A stretch of 64,000 nucleotides of DNA, taken from NCBI GenBank assembly GCA_003963145.1, contig RXJJ01000003.1, forward strand, positions 52,146 through 116,145, in the 5' to 3' direction. Positions 42,935 through 52,131 of the stretch are shown piece after piece. A program made the translations under genes and the position numbers. The DNA is from Bradyrhizobiaceae bacterium. GTDB lineage: Bacteria; Pseudomonadota; Alphaproteobacteria; Rhizobiales; Xanthobacteraceae. Every line of letters starts with the position of its first letter. Position 1 is the first letter of the stretch. Below the pieces are notes generated by a model that worked only from the letters and a program-made list of their open reading frames with translations, did no database searches and was not told the DNA's origin.

Positions 42935-43903
42935 ATGCAGACCCTTGCCATCGCCTTCATGTCCGCGGTCACCCTGGGCGGCCTCGCCTGGGTGTTCCTC
43001 TATCCCCTGCTGTCCGGCGAAAGAAAAGCCGAAAAGCGGCGCGAATCGTTTGCGCGGCCCGAACCCACGCGGCGCCTCGACCGTAGCCAGCAGCGCTCCC
43101 GCCGCGAGCAGGTCGAGGAAACGCTCAAGGAAGTCGAACAGCGCCACAAGAAAGCGAAAAACGTCCAGATTTCGACTCGCATCACGCAAGCGGGCCTCGA
43201 CATCACCAAGCAGCAATTCATGGTCGGCTCTGGCGCACTGGGCCTGTTCGCATTTCTCGTGACTTATCTGGCTCACGCCGGATTAATCCCCGCGCTGGTT
43301 TTCGGGCTTGCCGCGGGTCTTGGCCTGCCGCGCTGGGTTCTCAGCTTTCTCAAGAAAAGGCGCGAGGCGAAATTCATCGACGCGCTGCCGGACGCCGTGG
43401 ACATCATCGTGCGCGGCATCAAGGCCGGACTGCCGCTGTTCGATTCGCTCAAGGTGGTCACCGCCGACGCGCCCGAACCGCTGCGCTCCGAGTTTCGTGC
43501 GATCATCGAAACCCAGAGCATCGGTATGCCGCTCGGCGAAGCCTGCCAGAAGCTGTACGAGCGCATGCCGCTGCCGGAGGCCAACTTCTTCGGCATCGTT
43601 ATCGCGATCCAGACCAAATCCGGCGGCAACCTGTCGGAGGCACTCGGCAACCTTTCAAAAGTTCTGCGCGAACGCAAAAAAATGAAGGCGAAGATTCAGG
43701 CGATGTCGATGGAAGCGAAAGCATCCGCCGCCATTATCGGCTCGCTGCCTCCACTGGTCATGCTGATGGTCTACATCATGTCACCCGACTATATCTCGCT
43801 GCTCTGGACGCATCCGACCGGGCGTCTGATGCTGGCGGGCTGCGCGGTCTGGATGACCACGGGCATTTTCGTGATGAAGAAAATGATCAACTTCGATTTC
43901 TGA
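42935..43903 (+). CDS. tadB: Tad pilus inner-membrane protein TadB
   Basis: The 322-aa protein has transmembrane helices near the N-terminus and middle, and a T2SF domain (DAVDIIVRGIKAGLPLFDSL, FGIVIAIQTKSGGNLSEAL). With TadC it forms the inner-membrane platform. The ATG at 42935 has AGGAG eight bases upstream; a GTG two codons earlier is too close to that site. Confidence 0.92.
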   Translation: MQTLAIAFMSAVTLGGLAWVFLYPLLSGERKAEKRRESFARPEPTRRLDRSQQRSRREQVEETLKEVEQRHKKAKNVQISTRITQAGLDITKQQFMVGSGALGLFAFLVTYLAHAGLIPALVFGLAAGLGLPRWVLSFLKKRREAKFIDALPDAVDIIVRGIKAGLPLFDSLKVVTADAPEPLRSEFRAIIETQSIGMPLGEACQKLYERMPLPEANFFGIVIAIQTKSGGNLSEALGNLSKVLRERKKMKAKIQAMSMEAKASAAIIGSLPPLVMLMVYIMSPDYISLLWTHPTGRLMLAGCAVWMTTGIFVMKKMINFDF

Positions 43904-43912
43904 CGGGGCACC

Positions 43913-44890
43913 ATGCTGGACCTTCTGATCGAGAAATTCCATGACGCCCGCTTCATGACGATGCTGCTCGCGGCCGTCGCCGCCGTCGCGACGGTTTATG
44001 CATTCGTCTCTCCGCTGATGGCCGACAACGGTCTCTCCAAGCGCATGAAGGCCGTCGCGAACGAACGCGAACGGATGCGCCTGCGCGAGCGTGAACGCAT
44101 GAACCGCGTTGAAAAAGTCGTGCTGCGGCAGAGCCCAAGACAGCTGGTGCGCAAGGTGGTCGAGGACCTCAACCTCACAAAATGGGTGGCGCAGGAAGAA
44201 GCCAGGGAAAAACTGGTGATGGCCGGCTATCGCGGCCACGCGCCCTACGTGACCTTCCTGTTCTTCCGCATGGTTACGCCGATCGTATTCCTGCTGACTT
44301 CAGTGCTTTACATGTTCGTCATCACTCACATGCAGCAGTCGATGGCCGTGAAAATCGGCATCTGCCTCGCCGCGACCTGGGCCGGCATGCAAGCACCGAT
44401 GCTGTTCCTCAAGAACGCCATCAGCAAGCGGCAGCTGTCGATTCGCCGGGCCTTCCCCGACGCGCTCGATCTTTTGCTGATCTGCGTTGAATCCGGCATG
44501 TCGATCGAGGCGGCGTTCCGCAAGGTGAGCATGGAAATCGGCTCGCAATCAGTGCCGCTGGCTGAGGAATTCACTCTCACCACCGCCGAATTGTCCTATC
44601 TGCAGGACCGCAAGACGGCTTATGAAAACCTGCAAAAGCGCACCGGCCTTGAAGGCGTGAAATCGGTGTGTATGGCGCTGATGCAGTCGGAACGCTACGG
44701 CACCCCGCTCGGCCAGACACTCCGGGTCATGGCGCAGGAAAACCGCGACATGCGCATGAACGAGGCAGAGAAGAAGGCGGCGAGTCTTCCGCCGAAACTG
44801 ACCGTGCCGATGATCGTATTCTTCCTGCCCGTCCTGTTCGTTGTCATTCTCGGGCCGACCGGCATCAAAATTTCCAGTTACATGAACTGA
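43913..44890 (+). CDS. tadC: Tad pilus inner-membrane protein TadC
   Basis: The 325-aa T2SF-domain protein has a leading membrane helix, a charged region rich in Arg/Glu (about 45-70) and the domain segment DALDLLLICVESGMSIEAAFRKVS. It partners TadB in the platform. It is the last rightward gene of the operon; a GC hairpin without a T run follows near 44898-44918. Confidence 0.92.
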   Translation: MLDLLIEKFHDARFMTMLLAAVAAVATVYAFVSPLMADNGLSKRMKAVANERERMRLRERERMNRVEKVVLRQSPRQLVRKVVEDLNLTKWVAQEEAREKLVMAGYRGHAPYVTFLFFRMVTPIVFLLTSVLYMFVITHMQQSMAVKIGICLAATWAGMQAPMLFLKNAISKRQLSIRRAFPDALDLLLICVESGMSIEAAFRKVSMEIGSQSVPLAEEFTLTTAELSYLQDRKTAYENLQKRTGLEGVKSVCMALMQSERYGTPLGQTLRVMAQENRDMRMNEAEKKAASLPPKLTVPMIVFFLPVLFVVILGPTGIKISSYMN

Positions 44891-44950
44891 TTGCCGCCGC
44901 CGCGCAAAGCGCGCGGCGTCATCTGCAATCCTCAATCATGGAAATGAGTG

Positions 44951-45778
44951 TCAGGAGCGCGCCGGCGCATCCGCCGCGCTGGTGCGCGGGCCGGTACGGC
45001 GCGGATCGCCGTTGCCGGCCAGCATCTGCTTGAGATAGGCGACATTCGCCGCCGCTTCGTCCGGGGGCAGATCGGCCTTCACCATCGCCTCGGCTTCCGC
45101 GAACCGGCCCTGAAGACCGATGGCGAGACCGAGATTCTGCCGCACCCGCGCGTCGCCGGGATTGCGCTCATAGGCCTGACGCAGCGTGGTTTCCGCCTTG
45201 GGCAGTTCCTTGGTCAGCACGTAAGACAGGCCGAGATTTGACAGCACCGAAGGCTCGCCCGGTGCAAGCTTGAGCGCGCTGGCGTAATAGCGGCGCGCAT
45301 CCTCGTGATTGCCGAGCTGATCGAGCGCGGTGCCCTGAATGGACAGGATGCGCCAGTCGGGATTGGCCGGCGTATGCGCCTTGGTCAGGGTATCGAAGCC
45401 GAGCTGGTAATTTCCGTTATCGACCAGTGCCCGGCCATAGGCGCCGAGCACAACCTTGTTGCTCGGATTGGCCAGAAGCGTTTGCTCGAGCACGGCGACG
45501 GCCTGCTGACGCTGGCCGTTGACACGAAGGGCATTGCCATAGCGCACACCGGCATCCGCATCGCGCGGATTGGCGCGATATCGTTCGCCCAGCGCTTCGA
45601 CGGATTTCGCCGGGTCCGCCGCTTGCGGCGTCATCTCCGCCTTGGCGCCGAGCGCACCGGTGATATCGGGAGAGCCGAGAGTCTGGCAGCCGCCAAGACT
45701 CACCGCGACAAGCGCGGTGGCGGCGACGGACCCGAGAAGCCGGACCAGACCGGACGAAGAATGGGACGAATGACGCAT
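44951..45778 (-). CDS. tadD: Tad pilus lipoprotein with TPR repeats (TadD-like)
   Basis: The 275-aa protein has a lipoprotein signal with lipobox SLGGC (Cys near 32). Several tetratricopeptide repeats follow from about residue 80 (for example GNHEDARRYYASALKLAPGEPSVLSNLGLSYV). TadD-type lipoproteins assist secretin assembly as pilotins. The ATG at 45778 fits the signal peptide; a start 15 codons upstream is less likely. It is convergent with tadC, closing the Tad locus. Confidence 0.88.
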   Translation of the reverse strand: MRHSSHSSSGLVRLLGSVAATALVAVSLGGCQTLGSPDITGALGAKAEMTPQAADPAKSVEALGERYRANPRDADAGVRYGNALRVNGQRQQAVAVLEQTLLANPSNKVVLGAYGRALVDNGNYQLGFDTLTKAHTPANPDWRILSIQGTALDQLGNHEDARRYYASALKLAPGEPSVLSNLGLSYVLTKELPKAETTLRQAYERNPGDARVRQNLGLAIGLQGRFAEAEAMVKADLPPDEAAANVAYLKQMLAGNGDPRRTGPRTSAADAPARS

Positions 45779-45921
45779 GGCACGCTCGTAAATGGCGGCG
45801 AAAGTGCCGATCTTGGCTCCCATCAGTAAAGTGTTAACCCTAATGAGAGGTTAATTCCGCCTCTGCGCGCATCCATTCGCGCTGCTATAATGAGCCTCAC
45901 CCCGCCGGAACCGAGACCTTC

Positions 45922-47316
45922 ATGACCGCCGTTTTCGAAACCGATACCTCCGCCTCCGCCATCCCCATCAGCTTCGTCACCAAATCCAGTCTCGAAACCG
46001 TGCTGTCGGCACTGCCCGGTCCCGCGCAGGTTTTCGCCAGAGCGAGCGGGTTCACGGCCAAGGCCGGGAAACATCTGCTGCTTCCGGACGCGCAAGGCGG
46101 CATCGCGCATGTGCTGTTCGGCCTCGAAGACCGCCCGGAGTCAAAGCCCGGCGCGTGGGCCGACCGTTTCCGTCCCGGCCAGTTGCCAAATCTCCTGCCC
46201 AAAGGCGTGTATCGTTTCGCAAATGTGCCGCACGACACACGGCTCGCCGCGCTCGCCTTCGCCCTCGGCAGCTACCGTTTCGACCGCTATCGCAAGGTTG
46301 ATTTCTGCGACGCGCGGCTGGTGCCGCCCGACGGCGTCGACATCGCCGATATCGCACGCATGGCGAAGGGCGCAGCGCTGGCGCGCGATCTCATCAACAC
46401 GCCCTCCAACGACATGGGACCGGACGAACTGGCGCAGGCGGCGGAAAATCTCGCGATCGCGCATGGCGCAAGCTATCGCTGCATCGTCGGCGATGATCTT
46501 CTGAAGCAAAATTTTCCGCTGATTCATGCCGTGGGCATGGCGTCGCCCCGCGCGCCGCGGCTGATCGATTTTTCATGGGGCGACGAGACGCATCCCAAAA
46601 TCACGCTGGTCGGCAAGGGCGTGTGTTTCGACACCGGCGGTCTCGATCTCAAGCCGTCGAGCGCCATGCTGATCATGAAAAAGGACATGGGCGGCGCGGC
46701 CAATGTGCTGGCGCTGGCACAAATGATCATGGACGCGAAGCTGAAGGTGCGCCTGCGCGTGCTGGTCCCGGCGGTGGAGAACGCCGTTGCCGGGAATGCC
46801 TTCCGGCCGCTCGATGTCTTCAAATCGCGCAAGGGCCTCAGCGTCGAAATCGGCAATACCGACGCCGAAGGCCGTCTTGTGCTGGCCGATGCGCTGGCAC
46901 TGGCGGATGAGGAGAAGCCCGATCTGTTGATTGACCTTGGCACCCTGACCGGCGCGGCGCGTGTCGCGCTCGGTCCCGATCTGCCGCCGTTCTACACCAA
47001 TGACGAGAGGCTGGCCGCCGATGTCGCGCGCCATGCGATGCAGGAGAACGATCCCCTGTGGCGGCTGCCGCTCTGGCCGCCTTACGATGCGTGGCTGGAT
47101 TCGAAAATCGCCAACATCAACAACGCGCCGTCCGGCGGCTTCGCCGGCTCGATCACCTGCGCGCTGTTTTTGCAGCGCTTCGTCGAAGCCGCGAAAAGCT
47201 GGCTGCACGTCGATATTTACGGCTGGACGCCATCCGCGAAGCCGGCCCGGCCCGAGGGCGGCGAATGCCAAGCCGCGCGCGCCATCTACAAGCTTCTGGG
47301 CGAACGCTATGGCTGA
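45922..47316 (+). CDS. Leucyl aminopeptidase family protein (M17)
   Basis: The 464-aa metallopeptidase removes N-terminal residues from peptides with two metal ions. The catalytic motifs are visible: VGKGVCFDTGGLDLKPSSAM with the metal-binding Lys/Asp, KKDMGGAAN, and the signature NTDAEGRLVLADAL. The N-terminal domain is divergent, as in many PepA-like paralogues. The next gene overlaps its last eight bases, so the two are coupled. Confidence 0.92.
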   Translation: MTAVFETDTSASAIPISFVTKSSLETVLSALPGPAQVFARASGFTAKAGKHLLLPDAQGGIAHVLFGLEDRPESKPGAWADRFRPGQLPNLLPKGVYRFANVPHDTRLAALAFALGSYRFDRYRKVDFCDARLVPPDGVDIADIARMAKGAALARDLINTPSNDMGPDELAQAAENLAIAHGASYRCIVGDDLLKQNFPLIHAVGMASPRAPRLIDFSWGDETHPKITLVGKGVCFDTGGLDLKPSSAMLIMKKDMGGAANVLALAQMIMDAKLKVRLRVLVPAVENAVAGNAFRPLDVFKSRKGLSVEIGNTDAEGRLVLADALALADEEKPDLLIDLGTLTGAARVALGPDLPPFYTNDERLAADVARHAMQENDPLWRLPLWPPYDAWLDSKIANINNAPSGGFAGSITCALFLQRFVEAAKSWLHVDIYGWTPSAKPARPEGGECQAARAIYKLLGERYG

Positions 47317-48160
47317 CGCGAAGACCCATGACCGCAGGCTGACACCCGCGCGGCCCGATCTCGCCGCGAAGCATCTCGAAGGCAGGGTGCAGGCTGATCG
47401 CTTTGTCGAAGGCGAGGAGTGCGAAGTCATCGATCCCATAGCGCCGGTGCGCCGCGAGCCTTCGCACGATGCGCCGCTGGAGACGGAGGCGCTGAAGGGC
47501 GAGCGGGTCACGATCTATGATCGCAACGGCGAGGGCTGGGCGTGGGGACAGCTTCATGCCGACAACTATGTCGGCTGGCTGCCGGAATTCTCGCTGGTGT
47601 CGCTGCGCAGCAAGCCCGGTCACAAGGTGATCGTGCAGCGGACGTTTGCGTTTCCCGGTCCCTCGATCAAGCTGCCGCCCGCCGAGGCGCTTCCGCTCGG
47701 GGCGCGTGTCGAAATCGTCAAACACGAGAATGGATTCGCGATCACAGGCCAGAGGCATTACGTTCCCGCTCAACACGTCGCGCCGCTCGACGCGCGTGAG
47801 AAAGATTTCGTCGCGGTCGCCGAGAGATTTACCGGCACACCGTATCTGTGGGGCGGCAAGACGGCGCTCGGCATCGACTGCTCGGGTCTCGTGCAGGTTT
47901 CACTTGCGGCGGCAGGCATCAATGCGCCGCGCGACAGCGACATGCAGGAGGCCGCGCTGGGAACGGCGGTTCCGGTCGGGGACGTCAAGCGCGGCGATCT
48001 GCTGTTCTGGAAAGGTCACGTCGCCATCGCGCGCGATGGCACAACCATCGTTCACGCCAACGCACATCACATGATGACGGCGATCGAGCCGATCGAAGAG
48101 GCGCTCGCCCGCATCCGCGCGGCGGGGAGCGAACTTTCATGCGTGAAACGGATGGGATAA
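47309..48160 (+). CDS. NlpC/P60 family cell-wall hydrolase with SH3-like domains
   Basis: The 283-aa protein has two bacterial SH3-like regions (about 50-100 and 105-160) followed by an NlpC/P60 domain. The catalytic Cys is near residue 191 in GIDCSGLV, and the catalytic His near 237 in KGHVAIA. It probably cleaves the D-Glu to diamino-acid bond of peptidoglycan peptides. No signal peptide is visible, so it may act on recycled or imported muropeptides in the cytoplasm. Coupling to an aminopeptidase suggests a joint role in murein peptide breakdown. Confidence 0.88.
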   Translation: MADAKTHDRRLTPARPDLAAKHLEGRVQADRFVEGEECEVIDPIAPVRREPSHDAPLETEALKGERVTIYDRNGEGWAWGQLHADNYVGWLPEFSLVSLRSKPGHKVIVQRTFAFPGPSIKLPPAEALPLGARVEIVKHENGFAITGQRHYVPAQHVAPLDAREKDFVAVAERFTGTPYLWGGKTALGIDCSGLVQVSLAAAGINAPRDSDMQEAALGTAVPVGDVKRGDLLFWKGHVAIARDGTTIVHANAHHMMTAIEPIEEALARIRAAGSELSCVKRMG

Positions 48161-48203
48161 TGCGGAGCGCCAAACCGAAAGAAATCACGCAGGACAGGTA
48201 ATT

Positions 48204-49841
48204 CTACAAACTATCCTGTCCCGCAGGCGCCGCCTCGATGTTGAAGGCCGCTGCGAACAGCGCGCGGGTGTAATCCGTCTTCGGATTCCTGAACAGGTCC
48301 TGCGCCACGCCCTGCTCCACCACCTTGCCGTGGCGCATCACGATGAGATTGCTCGCAAGCGAGGCCACCACGCGCAGATCATGTGAGATGAACATGTAGG
48401 TGAGATCGCGCTTGCGCTGCAAATCGCGGAGAAGGTCGACCATCTGCGCCTGAAACAGCATGTCGAGCGCCGAGGTCGGTTCATCCAGCACGACGAAGCT
48501 CGGTTCCAGAACGACCGCGCGCGCGATGCTGATGCGCTGGCGCTGGCCGCCCGAGAATTCGTGCGGATAACGGAATCGCGTCTGCGGATCGAGGCCGACG
48601 TCGCTCAGGGCCTTGACCACACGCGCCTCGCGCTCCTCGCGTGACAATAACGGCTGGTGCACGCTCAATCCCTCGGCGACGATGTCGCCGACCGCCATAC
48701 GCGGGCTGAGCGATCCGAACGGATCCTGAAACACGATCTGCATGTCGCGGCGGTTTGGACGCATCTGCCGGAATCGCAGGCCCTGAATGTTCTTGCCGAG
48801 AAACACGATAGGTCCGTCTGAGGAGATCAGACGCAGCAGCGCGAGCCCGAGCGTGGTCTTGCCCGAACCGGATTCGCCGACAACGCCGAGCGTCTCGCCC
48901 TTGCGCACCGCGACGCTGACGCCGTCAACGGCCTTGATATGACCGACCGTCTTGCGGAGCAGGCCGCGCTTGATCGGAAACCACACTTTCAGATCGTCCG
49001 ACTGCATCACCACCGGCGCCGCGGGCTGCGGCGGCGCGGGATCGGGCTTCGGCTCGGCAGCAAGAAGAGCCTTGGTGTAAGGATGTTCAGGCGCGGTAAA
49101 CACCCGCTCGACCGGACCGTGCTCGACGATCTTGCCGTGATTCATCACGCAGACGATGTCGGCGATGCGGCGCACGATACCGAGATCGTGGGTGATGAAC
49201 AGCATGCTCATGCCGAGCCGGGTGCGGATATCGGCAAGCAGTTTGAGGATTTGCGCCTGCACCGTCACATCGAGTGCGGTGGTCGGCTCGTCCGCGATCA
49301 GCAAGTCTGGAGAGTTGGCGAGCGCCATCGCGATCATTACCCGCTGGCGCTGGCCGCCGGAGAGCTGGTGCGGATAGGAGGCAAGCCGCGTTTCCGGATC
49401 GGGAATGCCGACCTGGGTCAGCAATTCGATGATACGCGCGCGGACCTGCGCGCCGCGTGCGCCGCTGTGAAGCTGGATCACCTCGCCGAGCTGCTGCCCG
49501 ATCGTGTGCAGCGGATTGAGCGAGGTCATCGGCTCCTGAAAGATGATCGAGATGTCATTGCCGCGCACGCTGCGGATGTCGTTCTCGCTCATGTCCAGAA
49601 GATCGCGGCCCTTGAACAGGATGCGACCGGACGGGTGCGATGCCGTCGGATACGGCAGAAGCTTGAGCACAGAGAGAGCGCTGACGGACTTGCCCGATCC
49701 GGATTCGCCGACCAGCGCCACGCACTGCCCGCGCTGAATCGAGAACGAGATGCGGTCCACCGCCGTCGAGACATTGCCACCCTGACGGAAGGCCACCGAA
49801 AGGTCGCGGACATCGAGAAGAGGTTCGCTGGTTGCGTCCAT
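48204..49841 (-). CDS. yejF: Peptide ABC transporter ATP-binding protein with two ATPase domains (YejF-like)
   Basis: The 545-aa protein contains two complete nucleotide-binding domains, each with GESGSGKS/T Walker A (near residues 41 and 324) and the signature SGGQRQR. The oligopeptide-transporter C-terminal extension (TRALFAAAF) is present. A fused double ATPase is characteristic of YejF of the YejABEF importer (microcin C and other peptides). The ATG at 49841 is five bases after the end of yejE; the longer frame upstream lies inside yejE. Confidence 0.92.
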   Translation of the reverse strand: MDATSEPLLDVRDLSVAFRQGGNVSTAVDRISFSIQRGQCVALVGESGSGKSVSALSVLKLLPYPTASHPSGRILFKGRDLLDMSENDIRSVRGNDISIIFQEPMTSLNPLHTIGQQLGEVIQLHSGARGAQVRARIIELLTQVGIPDPETRLASYPHQLSGGQRQRVMIAMALANSPDLLIADEPTTALDVTVQAQILKLLADIRTRLGMSMLFITHDLGIVRRIADIVCVMNHGKIVEHGPVERVFTAPEHPYTKALLAAEPKPDPAPPQPAAPVVMQSDDLKVWFPIKRGLLRKTVGHIKAVDGVSVAVRKGETLGVVGESGSGKTTLGLALLRLISSDGPIVFLGKNIQGLRFRQMRPNRRDMQIVFQDPFGSLSPRMAVGDIVAEGLSVHQPLLSREEREARVVKALSDVGLDPQTRFRYPHEFSGGQRQRISIARAVVLEPSFVVLDEPTSALDMLFQAQMVDLLRDLQRKRDLTYMFISHDLRVVASLASNLIVMRHGKVVEQGVAQDLFRNPKTDYTRALFAAAFNIEAAPAGQDSL

Positions 49842-49846
49842 CGCCC

Positions 49847-51022
49847 TCACCCGAACGTCTTGCGCGGATCGAACGCGTCGCGCACCGCTTCGCCAATGAA
49901 GATCAGAAGCGACAGCATGATCGCGACCGAGAAAAATCCCGACAGGCCGAGCCATGGCGCCTGAATGTTCGCCTTGGCCTGCGACAGCAATTCGCCCAGC
50001 GAGGGCGAACCGGGCGGCAGGCCGAAGCCGAGGAAATCGAGCGCCGTCAGCGTCATCACCGAGGACGAGACGATGAACGGCAGAAACGTCATGGTCGCGA
50101 CCATCGCGTTGGGCAGGAGATGCCGAACCATGATCATGCGGTCCGAAACGCCGAGCGCCCGCGCCGCCATGATGTATTCGAAATTGCGCCCGCGCAAAAA
50201 TTCCGCGCGCACGAGGCCGACCAGCGACACCCACGAGAACAGCAGCAGGATTCCCAGCAGCACGAAGAACCCCGGCGTGAGCACGGAGGACAGAATGAGC
50301 AGCAGATAAAGCGAAGGGATCGCCGTCCACACCTCGATCAGCCGCTGGAACGCGAGATCGATCCAGCCGCCGAAATAGCCCTGAATGCCGCCCGCGGCGA
50401 CGCCAACGACGGACGAGACGATCGTCAGCGCGAGACCGAACAGCACGGAAATGCGGAAGCCGTAAATCAGCCGCGCGACGACATCGCGTCCCTGATCGTC
50501 GGTACCGAGCCAGTTGTATTCGAGATCGCGGCAGCTTTTCAGGCCCTTCTTCTCGACCACGGATTTACATTGCGCTTCCGTGAGCATCCATGTCGGCGGC
50601 GAAGGCGCAGGGGTCGGAAGATCGAGATTGTGCGTGTCGTAGGAATAGCGAATCGGCGGCCAGAGAATGGTGCCTTTCTTGTCGGCGATCAGCTTCTGCA
50701 GGTAAGGGTCGCGATAGTCGGCAGCGGTTTCGAAATCCCCGCCGAATGTCGTCTCCGAATAGGTCACGAAGGTAGGGAAATAAAGCCGTCCGTCGAATTT
50801 GATCAGCAGCGGGCGGTCGTTGGCGATCAGTTCGGCAAACAATGAGACGACGAACAGCACCATGAAAATCCAGAACGACCAGTAGCCGCGCCTGTTGGCC
50901 TTGAAATTCTGCCAGCGGCGCTTGTTGAGCGGCGACATGCCGGTCGGGTGGCGCGTCATCGGCACCGCTTCGCCGAGCGGGGACTGCGTCGTCGTCTCGA
51001 TGGGCGGCGCTGTGAGAGTCAT
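49847..51022 (-). CDS. yejE: Peptide ABC transporter permease (YejE-like)
   Basis: The 391-aa inner-membrane permease has an N-terminal cytoplasmic segment, one helix near residue 50, a periplasmic insertion (about 75-170) and the C-terminal permease domain with the coupling loop AARALGVSDRMIMVRHLLPN. The long insertion matches YejE. The start overlaps the yejB stop by four bases. Confidence 0.92.
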   Translation of the reverse strand: MTLTAPPIETTTQSPLGEAVPMTRHPTGMSPLNKRRWQNFKANRRGYWSFWIFMVLFVVSLFAELIANDRPLLIKFDGRLYFPTFVTYSETTFGGDFETAADYRDPYLQKLIADKKGTILWPPIRYSYDTHNLDLPTPAPSPPTWMLTEAQCKSVVEKKGLKSCRDLEYNWLGTDDQGRDVVARLIYGFRISVLFGLALTIVSSVVGVAAGGIQGYFGGWIDLAFQRLIEVWTAIPSLYLLLILSSVLTPGFFVLLGILLLFSWVSLVGLVRAEFLRGRNFEYIMAARALGVSDRMIMVRHLLPNAMVATMTFLPFIVSSSVMTLTALDFLGFGLPPGSPSLGELLSQAKANIQAPWLGLSGFFSVAIMLSLLIFIGEAVRDAFDPRKTFG

Positions 51023-52125
51023 GCTTCTCGCGCCTCGAAATCGATGCGCGGATCGACCCACATATAGGCGAGATCGGAAATCAGATTCACCACGAGACCG
51101 ACCAGCGAAAAGATGAACAGCGTGCCGAACACCACCGGATAATCGCGGTTCAAAACGCTTTCGAAGCCGAGCAGGCCGAGCCCGTCGAGCGAAAAGATCG
51201 TTTCGATCAGCAGCGATCCGGAAAAGAACGCATGGATGAACGCGCCGGGGAAACCAGCGATCACGATCAGCATGGCGTTGCGGAAAATGTGTCCGTAAAG
51301 CACCTGCCGCTCGTTGCATCCCTTGGCCCGCGCGGTGATGACATATTGCTTGCGGATTTCGTCGAGGAACGAATTCTTGGTCAGCAGCGTCATGGTCGCG
51401 AACGCGCCGAGCGCCATCGAGATCAGCGGCAGCGTCAGGTGCCAGAAATAGTCGATGATCTTCCAGTACCAGGGAAACTGCGACCAGCCGTCCGATGTCA
51501 GCCCGCGCAGCGGGAAGATGTCGTAGAACGATCCGCCCGCGAACAGGATGATGAGCAGGATCGCAAACAGAAATCCGGGAATCGCAAAACCGATGATGAT
51601 GATGCCCGACGTCCATGTGTCGAAGCGCGAGCCGTCCTTCACCGCCTTCCTGATGCCGAGCGGAATCGAGATCAGATAGGTCAGCAGCGTCATCCAGATG
51701 CCGAGCGACATCGAGACCGGCAGTTTTTCCTTGATGAGCTGTAGCACGCTGACGTCGCGGAAATAGCTCTTGCCGAAATCGAAGCGCGCGAAATTCCACA
51801 GCATCAATGCGAAGCGCTCAGGCGCCGGCTTGTCAAAGCCGAACTGCTTTTCGAGGCTCTTGACGAACTCCGGATCGAGCCCCTGCGCGCCGCGATATTT
51901 CGAGTTGATCGCATCGCCCGACGCCCCGGCCTGCGTGCGCGCGCCCATGTCACCGCCGCCGCCGGAAATGCGCGAACTCGCGCCGGTGTCGGAGCCCGAG
52001 AGCTGCGCGATCACGCGCTCGACCGGGCCGCCCGGCGCGAACTGCACCACGACGAAGGACACGAACAGGATCCCGAGTAAGGTCGGGATCATCAGGAGGA
52101 TGCGGCGGGCGATGTAGGCGCTCAT
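51019..52125 (-). CDS. yejB: Peptide ABC transporter permease (YejB-like)
   Basis: The 368-aa permease begins MSAYIARRILLMIPTLLGILFVSFVVVQFAPGG, the DppB/YejB-type first helix. The coupling loop is TARAKGCNERQVLYGHIFRN. A disordered Ser/Gly-rich periplasmic insertion follows the first helix. It lies six bases after the upstream binding-protein gene. Confidence 0.93.
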   Translation of the reverse strand: MSAYIARRILLMIPTLLGILFVSFVVVQFAPGGPVERVIAQLSGSDTGASSRISGGGGDMGARTQAGASGDAINSKYRGAQGLDPEFVKSLEKQFGFDKPAPERFALMLWNFARFDFGKSYFRDVSVLQLIKEKLPVSMSLGIWMTLLTYLISIPLGIRKAVKDGSRFDTWTSGIIIIGFAIPGFLFAILLIILFAGGSFYDIFPLRGLTSDGWSQFPWYWKIIDYFWHLTLPLISMALGAFATMTLLTKNSFLDEIRKQYVITARAKGCNERQVLYGHIFRNAMLIVIAGFPGAFIHAFFSGSLLIETIFSLDGLGLLGFESVLNRDYPVVFGTLFIFSLVGLVVNLISDLAYMWVDPRIDFEAREA

Positions 52126-52131
52126 GATCGC

